This document shows positions 14,060-14,303 of a stretch of DNA of 14,303 bases, in pieces; the first letter of the stretch is position 1; each line of letters opens with the position of its first letter. Made by a program: the position numbers and the translations under genes. The stretch is from CAYJFX01 sp964370315 (lineage in GTDB: Bacteria > Spirochaetota > Spirochaetia > Treponematales > Treponemataceae). The DNA lies in NCBI GenBank assembly GCA_964370315.1, contig CAYJIS010000048.1, positions 1-14,303 on the forward strand. Direction: 5' to 3'. The notes beneath the pieces were generated by a model. The model did no database searches. It had not been told where the DNA came from and saw only the letters and a program-made list of their open reading frames with translations.

Positions 14060-14236
14060 ATATTTTATGTAATAAGATCTAACCTTCAGAAGTTCATCAC
14101 CATAGTCATTATAACGATACTTAAACAAAGCATCATTTAATTCTTCTAAGTATCTTACATTGTATATAAAATGACGAACGAATGAAATTGCCATTAGTAT
14201 CCAACCGGATAAAAATATTATGCTATCAAAAGGCAT
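14039..14236 (-). CDS. Doubtful small membrane-protein ORF (65 residues)
   Basis: MPFDSIIFLSGW opens a hydrophobic helix (about 5-20), followed by a charged, Tyr-rich tail (D-E-L-L-K-V-R-S-Y-Y-I-K). Codon use resembles the neighbours. Against it: no SD before the ATG, it begins just after the 5S rRNA gene, and its end overlaps the convergent 13337-14059 gene by 21 bp. The frame opens further upstream into the 5S gene, which cannot be coding. It could be a real small protein, a fragment or chance. Confidence 0.3.
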   Translation of the reverse strand: MPFDSIIFLSGWILMAISFVRHFIYNVRYLEELNDALFKYRYNDYGDELLKVRSYYIKYLHHFSV

Positions 14237-14250
14237 ATATTTATGATAAC

Positions 14251-14303
14251 AAAAAAAAGCCTGGCAGCTTCCTACTAGACTACGCAACTAAAGTTGCTCC
14301 GTG
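14251..14303 (-). rRNA. rrf: 5S ribosomal RNA, 3' part, with trailing T-run
   Basis: The minus strand from the right edge reads into the 5S 3' end: hairpin GCAAC-ttta-GTTGC, then AGTAGG and the terminal helix strand GCTGCCAGGC ending at 14259. This matches the bacterial 5S ending AGTAGG...GCCAGGC. Eight T residues follow at once (14258-14251), consistent with termination after the 5S. The 5' two thirds and presumably 16S and 23S lie beyond the window. No tRNA is seen after it. Confidence 0.85.

Noticed and set aside
14237..14287. Longer version of the small minus-strand ORF starting inside the 5S gene
   Set aside because: Its first residues would be read from the conserved 3' end of the 5S rRNA, which is not protein-coding.

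Overview
The window looks like chromosomal DNA from a low-GC spirochaete, most probably a Treponema. This rests on the gene order cheW / DegT-like protein / NAD kinase / recN / conserved hypothetical, which from memory (not searched) matches the Treponema pallidum TP0439-TP0443 block. Two signal-peptide proteins with outer-membrane-like sequence, a relaxed spirochaete-type lipobox and strongly AT-rich intergenic DNA agree with it. No phage, plasmid, transposase or CRISPR array is visible.

Layout, left to right. (1) 1-1880, minus strand: a promoter with a large palindrome drives a predicted outer-membrane beta-barrel protein. A lipoprotein gene follows 6 bp later and runs off the left edge. 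(2) 2015-4119, minus strand: GTP-dependent phosphoenolpyruvate carboxykinase (pckA), with a terminator downstream. Upstream is a leader of about 190 nt holding two tandem micro-ORFs, each with an SD-like sequence, and a perfect 10-bp hairpin. This leader is the most unusual feature of the window. (3) 4305-9251, plus strand: a tightly packed operon of cheW, a DegT-fold protein lacking the PLP lysine, NAD kinase, recN (TTG start) and a helical protein of unknown function. Neighbours overlap by 1-8 nt except for one 30-nt gap. (4) 9252-10352: an rlmJ-like 23S rRNA methyltransferase without a ribosome binding site. AT-rich repeat-like DNA lies on both sides, and a GC-rich hairpin-forming element follows it. 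(5) 10353-13160, minus strand: a three-gene ABC importer of the TrpXYZ/COG2984 type (lipoprotein binding protein, permease, ATPase) with a good sigma70 promoter overlapping a palindrome. (6) 13264-14059, plus strand: a second predicted outer-membrane protein with a near-consensus promoter. (7) 14039-14303, minus strand: a doubtful small membrane ORF, then the 3' end of a 5S rRNA gene, so an rRNA operon probably lies beyond the right edge.

The genes are mostly housekeeping or envelope functions: central carbon metabolism, NADP synthesis, recombination repair, rRNA modification, chemotaxis signalling and nutrient uptake. Promoters read here are TTGACA/TATAAT-like with 17-bp spacing, and several sit beside perfect inverted repeats that could be operators. 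All functional calls come from reading motifs; no database search was run.
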